Shown here: positions 5,658 to 7,797 of the stretch, piece after piece
How the letters are laid out: the number at the start of each line of letters is the position of its first letter
Position numbering within the stretch: position 1 is the first letter of the stretch
Source of the DNA: Candidatus Peregrinibacteria bacterium RIFCSPLOWO2_01_FULL_39_12
Lineage (GTDB): Bacteria > Patescibacteriota > Gracilibacteria > UBA1369 > LOWO2-01-FULL-3
Assembly (NCBI GenBank): GCA_001787455.1
Contig: MFXA01000025.1
Coordinates: forward strand, 6,205 to 14,001
DNA length: 7,797 bases
Reading direction: 5' to 3'
Made by a program: the position numbers and the translations under genes
Notes under the pieces: model-generated
The model's input: only the letters and a program-made list of their open reading frames with translations
The model's database searches: none
Told to the model about the DNA's origin: nothing

Positions 5658-6695
5658 TCACTTCCATATTCCGGCGATTTTTTCCTTGCAATACGGACAA
5701 GTTCCCACCCCATTTTTACCAGTTTTAATGTCACATGTTAAGCAGCTCATGCCGCTTCTTTCAATTAAAAGTTTTTTGCACTTCGGACAGTAAGTGTTTT
5801 CTCCATCCGGATTTAAAATATTTCCTGTATACACGAATTTAAGTCCGGCTTTTTTGCCTATTTCTACAGCTTTTTCGAGTGTTGCCGCAGGAGTAAATTT
5901 TTTATCAGTCATTTTATAATCGGGATGAAAAGCGGTTACATGCCATGGAATATCCGGTGACACAGCCACCAAAAATTCCGCAATTTCCTTGAGTTCCTTA
6001 TCGCTGTCATTCAATTCCGGAATTACAAGCGTGGTGCATTCAATCCAAAATCCCATTTCAAAAGATTTTTTAATCGTTTCTTTAACGCCGTTTAGCCTTA
6101 CACCTCCGCATACTTTCGCATAAAATTCATTTGAAAAAGATTTAATGTCGATATTTATCGCGTCACAAAAATTCAGCATGTATTTTAAACATTCTTCCGA
6201 TTCGTAGCCGTTGCTGACATATACATTTTTGATGCCCTTTTTTCTGGCAAGAACACCCGTGTCGTGGGCATATTCTGTGAATATCGTAGGTTCATTATAA
6301 GTATAAGCGATGGACGGAATTTTGTTTTTCACGCAATAATCAACAATTTTTTTTGGAGATAACTCACGCCTAGCACCACGAATCTTGCCAATCATCCTTG
6401 CAGTTATTTGCGAAATATCCCAATTTTGGCAGAAAGAACAGCGGAAATTGCATCCTATAGTTCCAAATGAAAAAATTTCCGTGCCGGGAAGAAAATGGAA
6501 TAAAGGTTTTTTCTCAACAGGATCAGTATGCACGGCAATAGGTTTGCCATACACTATTAAATACAATTCACCGTTTACATTTTTGCGAACACCGCAAAAC
6601 CCGCTTAATCCATCTTTAATTACACAATACCTTTGGCAGCAAAGGCATTTTACTTTCTTACCGCCAAGCTTTTTAAAAAGTACAGCTTTTTTCAT
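5658..6695 (-). CDS. amrS: AmmeMemoRadiSam system radical SAM enzyme
   Basis: The protein is 345 aa from the chosen start. The [4Fe-4S]/SAM motif C-N-F-R-C-S-F-C is at residues 82-89 (Cys82, 86, 89). An N-terminal cysteine cluster (Cys17, 20, 24 and 34, the last in G-F-C-G-V-R) and a C-terminal zinc-ribbon-like tail (C-P-K-C 303-306, C-L-T-C 318-321, C-P-Y-C 333-336) match the family layout. The enzyme is expected to generate a 5'-deoxyadenosyl radical; its substrate is unknown, with the two downstream proteins as likely partners. I chose the ATG at 6695, giving MKKAVLFKKLGGKKVKC, because the family begins this way. A 22-residue upstream extension to an ATG at 6761 would run through the intergenic inverted repeat and looks non-coding. 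The stop is TGA and the protein ends in G-I-W-K, as relatives do, which argues against TGA being a sense codon here. First gene of the operon. Confidence 0.95.
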   Translation of the reverse strand: MKKAVLFKKLGGKKVKCLCCQRYCVIKDGLSGFCGVRKNVNGELYLIVYGKPIAVHTDPVEKKPLFHFLPGTEIFSFGTIGCNFRCSFCQNWDISQITARMIGKIRGARRELSPKKIVDYCVKNKIPSIAYTYNEPTIFTEYAHDTGVLARKKGIKNVYVSNGYESEECLKYMLNFCDAINIDIKSFSNEFYAKVCGGVRLNGVKETIKKSFEMGFWIECTTLVIPELNDSDKELKEIAEFLVAVSPDIPWHVTAFHPDYKMTDKKFTPAATLEKAVEIGKKAGLKFVYTGNILNPDGENTYCPKCKKLLIERSGMSCLTCDIKTGKNGVGTCPYCKEKIAGIWK

Positions 6696-6719
6696 CAACA
6701 CAGTTTTAACACTACTAGT

Positions 6720-6739
6720 AATTTTGCGAAAGCAAAATT
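6720..6739. repeat. Perfect 8-bp inverted repeat in the divergent intergenic region
   Basis: AATTTTGC-GAAA-GCAAAATT reads as two exact 8-bp arms around a 4-base centre. On the plus strand the loop is GAAA, a stable GNRA tetraloop. There is no T-run after it on either strand. It lies 24 nt upstream of the amrS start and overlaps a weak possible minus-strand promoter (TTGGAA, 17 bp, CAAAAT, in minus-strand terms 6749-6721), so it could be an operator for the operon or part of its leader. Confidence 0.5.
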
Positions 6740-6755
6740 CCCTTTCCAAAATGGC

Positions 6756-6784
6756 TTGCATAACTTAAAAAGTATGGCTAAAAT
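6756..6784 (+). promoter_or_regulatory. Candidate promoter of the Pro/Gly-rich repeat gene
   Basis: A weak -35 box TTGCAT (6756-6761) is 17 bp from a good -10 box TAAAAT (6779-6784). Transcription would start near 6791, about 26 nt before the ATG at 6817. The spacing is ideal but the -35 box matches the consensus at only three of six positions. It is the best candidate in this short divergent region. Confidence 0.4.
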
Positions 6785-6816
6785 ATCTTCTGTCGTAATA
6801 AAAACCTTTAAACTAT

Positions 6817-7659
6817 ATGGTTCAACAAAAAGATAACAAGAAAGCTGCACCTCAGCCACCAGCAGGACAAATGCAGTCAGCAGGGAACCCACCTCAGCCA
6901 CCAGCGGGGCAAATGCAGTCTGCAGGATTCCCACCTCAGCCGCCAGCGGGACAAATGCCACCTGCAGGATTCCCACCTCAACCACCAGCGGGACAAATGC
7001 CGCCTGCAGGATTCCCACCTCAAGGAGCATATCCTTATGGGATGTATCCGCAGTATCCGCCGGCTGGCTATCCGCCTATGGATATGGGAGCATACAATAT
7101 GCCGCCGGGAGGCTATCCGCCGCAGGGAGGATATTATCCGCCAATGGGAGGACAAACGCCGCCGCAAGGAGGAGGTTACCCGCCAATGGGTGGAGGTTAT
7201 CCGCCAGCAGGAGGACCAATGCCACAGGGAGGAGCATATCCACCAGGAGGCTATCCGCCACAAGCTCCGGAAGATACAACTCCGGCAAATTTCCAGCTTG
7301 GCACAAAATTGCCTGCAAAACTTAAAGTTAAAGCTCCAAAAAACAGCTTAAAATTTGATGAAGAATATTTTATCCGTCTTCTTGCCGGATCAATTTCGCT
7401 TTCCAAAGATGAAAAGAAAAAAATTGTCGAATCCATTCCGAAATTAAAACAATCGCAGATAGATGAATTGATAAGAATTTTTGAAGAGGAAAGACAAAAA
7501 TTTGCAGCGCTTTCCAAAAAACACGTGCCTCAGCTCGAAAAATTAGCGGTTCAGCACCACAGCGAATGGATGGATTTGGAAAATGAATCTCAATTATCTC
7601 AGAAAAAAGAAGAAGACACTTCAAAAGCGGAAGAAATTCGCAAAAAACTTGGTATTTAA
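6817..7659 (+). CDS. Pro/Gly/Tyr-rich tandem-repeat protein with charged helical C-terminal domain
   Basis: I do not recognise a named family for this 280-aa protein. After a short charged start (residues 1-10) come four 14-residue repeats of the form PPQPPAGQM-xx-AG-(F/N) at 11-66, then a G-Y-P-P-type tract at 67-149 rich in Gly, Pro, Tyr and Met. A short linker leads to a quite different C-terminal part (about 176-280), which is Lys/Glu-rich with predicted helices: S-L-S-K-D-E-K-K-K-I-V-E-S-I-P-K-L at 194-210, then a likely coiled coil at about 212-260, and a charged tail. There is no signal peptide, membrane segment or cysteine, so the protein is probably cytoplasmic with a disordered N-terminal half. 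Such tails can act as flexible tethers, multivalent binding arms or condensate-forming regions; none is shown here. No Shine-Dalgarno sequence. It is divergent from amrS and followed 25 nt later by a lipoprotein gene. Clearly coding: the C-terminal half has normal amino-acid composition in the same frame. Confidence 0.85.
   Translation: MVQQKDNKKAAPQPPAGQMQSAGNPPQPPAGQMQSAGFPPQPPAGQMPPAGFPPQPPAGQMPPAGFPPQGAYPYGMYPQYPPAGYPPMDMGAYNMPPGGYPPQGGYYPPMGGQTPPQGGGYPPMGGGYPPAGGPMPQGGAYPPGGYPPQAPEDTTPANFQLGTKLPAKLKVKAPKNSLKFDEEYFIRLLAGSISLSKDEKKKIVESIPKLKQSQIDELIRIFEEERQKFAALSKKHVPQLEKLAVQHHSEWMDLENESQLSQKKEEDTSKAEEIRKKLGI
6847..7014 (+). repeat. Four tandem 42-bp coding repeats (14-aa units)
   Basis: Units are 6847-6888, 6889-6930, 6931-6972 and 6973-7014, all in frame. 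They split into two pairs: units 1-2 encode Q-M-Q-S-A-G and units 3-4 encode Q-M-P-P-A-G, which points to stepwise duplication. Differences are mostly single bases, many silent. Copy number is likely to vary between strains by slippage or recombination without breaking the frame. Confidence 0.92.
7015..7263 (+). repeat. Degenerate Gly-Tyr-Pro-Pro coding tract
   Basis: Residues 67-149 of the repeat protein are built from irregular G-Y-P-P, G-G-Y-P-P-Q and G-G-G-Y-P-P-M-G variants of 5-9 residues, without a fixed period. Tyrosines are spaced through a Gly/Pro/Gln background, the composition seen in many disordered, self-associating tails. Confidence 0.75.
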
Positions 7660-7667
7660 TATTAAAT
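7654..7667. repeat. 14-bp AT-only palindrome over the stop codon of the repeat gene
   Basis: ATTTAATATTAAAT equals its own reverse complement and spans the TAA stop. It sits 17 nt before the lipoprotein ATG and could be an operator or part of an AT-rich promoter. In AT-rich DNA such a palindrome may also be accidental. Confidence 0.3.
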
Positions 7668-7684
7668 CCTTTAGCCCTCATATT

Positions 7685-7797
7685 ATGAAAAAGTTTATAT
7701 TTATTTTAGCTTTGATAATCTCGGTGTTATTTTTATTAACGGCGTGCGGTAAATCGAAAGATAAACCCACGGAAAATCCTCAGGGAGTAACCGCCGA
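7685..7797 (+). CDS. Putative lipoprotein, N-terminal part (runs off the window)
   Basis: Thirty-seven codons are visible. They encode a typical type II signal peptide: MKK, a hydrophobic stretch (F-I-F-I-L-A-L-I-I-S-V-L-F-L-L at 4-18) and the lipobox LTAC with the lipidated Cys at residue 21. A polar, Lys/Asp/Pro-rich linker (G-K-S-K-D-K-P-T-E-N-P) follows, as after most bacterial lipobox cysteines. The protein should be exported by Sec and anchored in the membrane. The start lies 25 nt after the repeat gene on the same strand, so the two may be co-transcribed. No Shine-Dalgarno sequence. The function of the mature protein cannot be told from this fragment. Confidence 0.85.
   Translation, partial: MKKFIFILALIISVLFLLTACGKSKDKPTENPQGVTA

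Noticed and set aside
6696..6761. N-terminal extension of the radical SAM enzyme to the ATG at 6761
   Set aside because: Relatives start at the MKKA-like sequence, and the extension reads through an inverted repeat in the intergenic region.
6847..7014. CRISPR array
   Set aside because: The 42-bp units are directly adjacent without unique spacers, and they encode an in-frame protein repeat.
6695..7351. Several long open frames on both strands across the repeat region
   Set aside because: Repetitive sequence with few stops opens all frames; only the plus frame from 6817 continues into a normal-looking domain.

Overview
The window looks like a piece of bacterial chromosome, AT-rich, standard genetic code, with almost no Shine-Dalgarno sequences: none of the eight visible gene starts has a well-spaced one. 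That trait, the short intergenic gaps and the family flavour of several proteins suggest a Patescibacteria/CPR-like bacterium. This is an inference; no phylogenetic marker is present.

Layout. (1) 1-2177, plus strand: the 3' part of an aspartate kinase gene with tandem ACT domains, then, 2 nt later, a complete homoserine dehydrogenase. Both resemble the two halves of the fused enterobacterial ThrA, here as separate genes in different reading frames. They supply aspartate semialdehyde and homoserine for Thr/Met/Lys synthesis. (2) 2178-4070, plus strand: a small accessory block between the thr genes and a tRNA. It holds a textbook sigma-70 promoter with a perfect 16-bp palindrome in its spacer, an apparently leaderless gene for an HTH-Fic protein (Fic motif plus class II inhibitory motif), a roughly 210-nt gap with possible RNA structure, a 68-aa antitoxin-like gene, and the wreck of an AbiEii-type nucleotidyltransferase toxin whose catalytic N-terminal half has been deleted. 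(3) 4075-4151, minus strand: a tRNA with anticodon GAC (Val), encoded CCA and an unusual U37. (4) 4245-6695, minus strand: the complete AmmeMemoRadiSam trio, transcribed in the order radical SAM enzyme, Memo-like protein, AMMECR1-like protein. (5) 6696-6816: a divergent intergenic region with a perfect 8-bp inverted repeat and a candidate plus-strand promoter. (6) 6817-7797, plus strand: a 280-aa protein made of four 14-aa Pro-rich tandem repeats, a Gly-Tyr-Pro-Pro tract and a charged helical C-terminal domain, followed by the start of a lipoprotein gene.

The strongest points for a second look are the palindrome inside the promoter of the leaderless Fic gene (possible autoregulation by its own HTH), the disarmed toxin that kept its antitoxin-like partner, and the repeat protein divergent from the AmmeMemoRadiSam operon. 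I do not see a clearly new, complete biological system.
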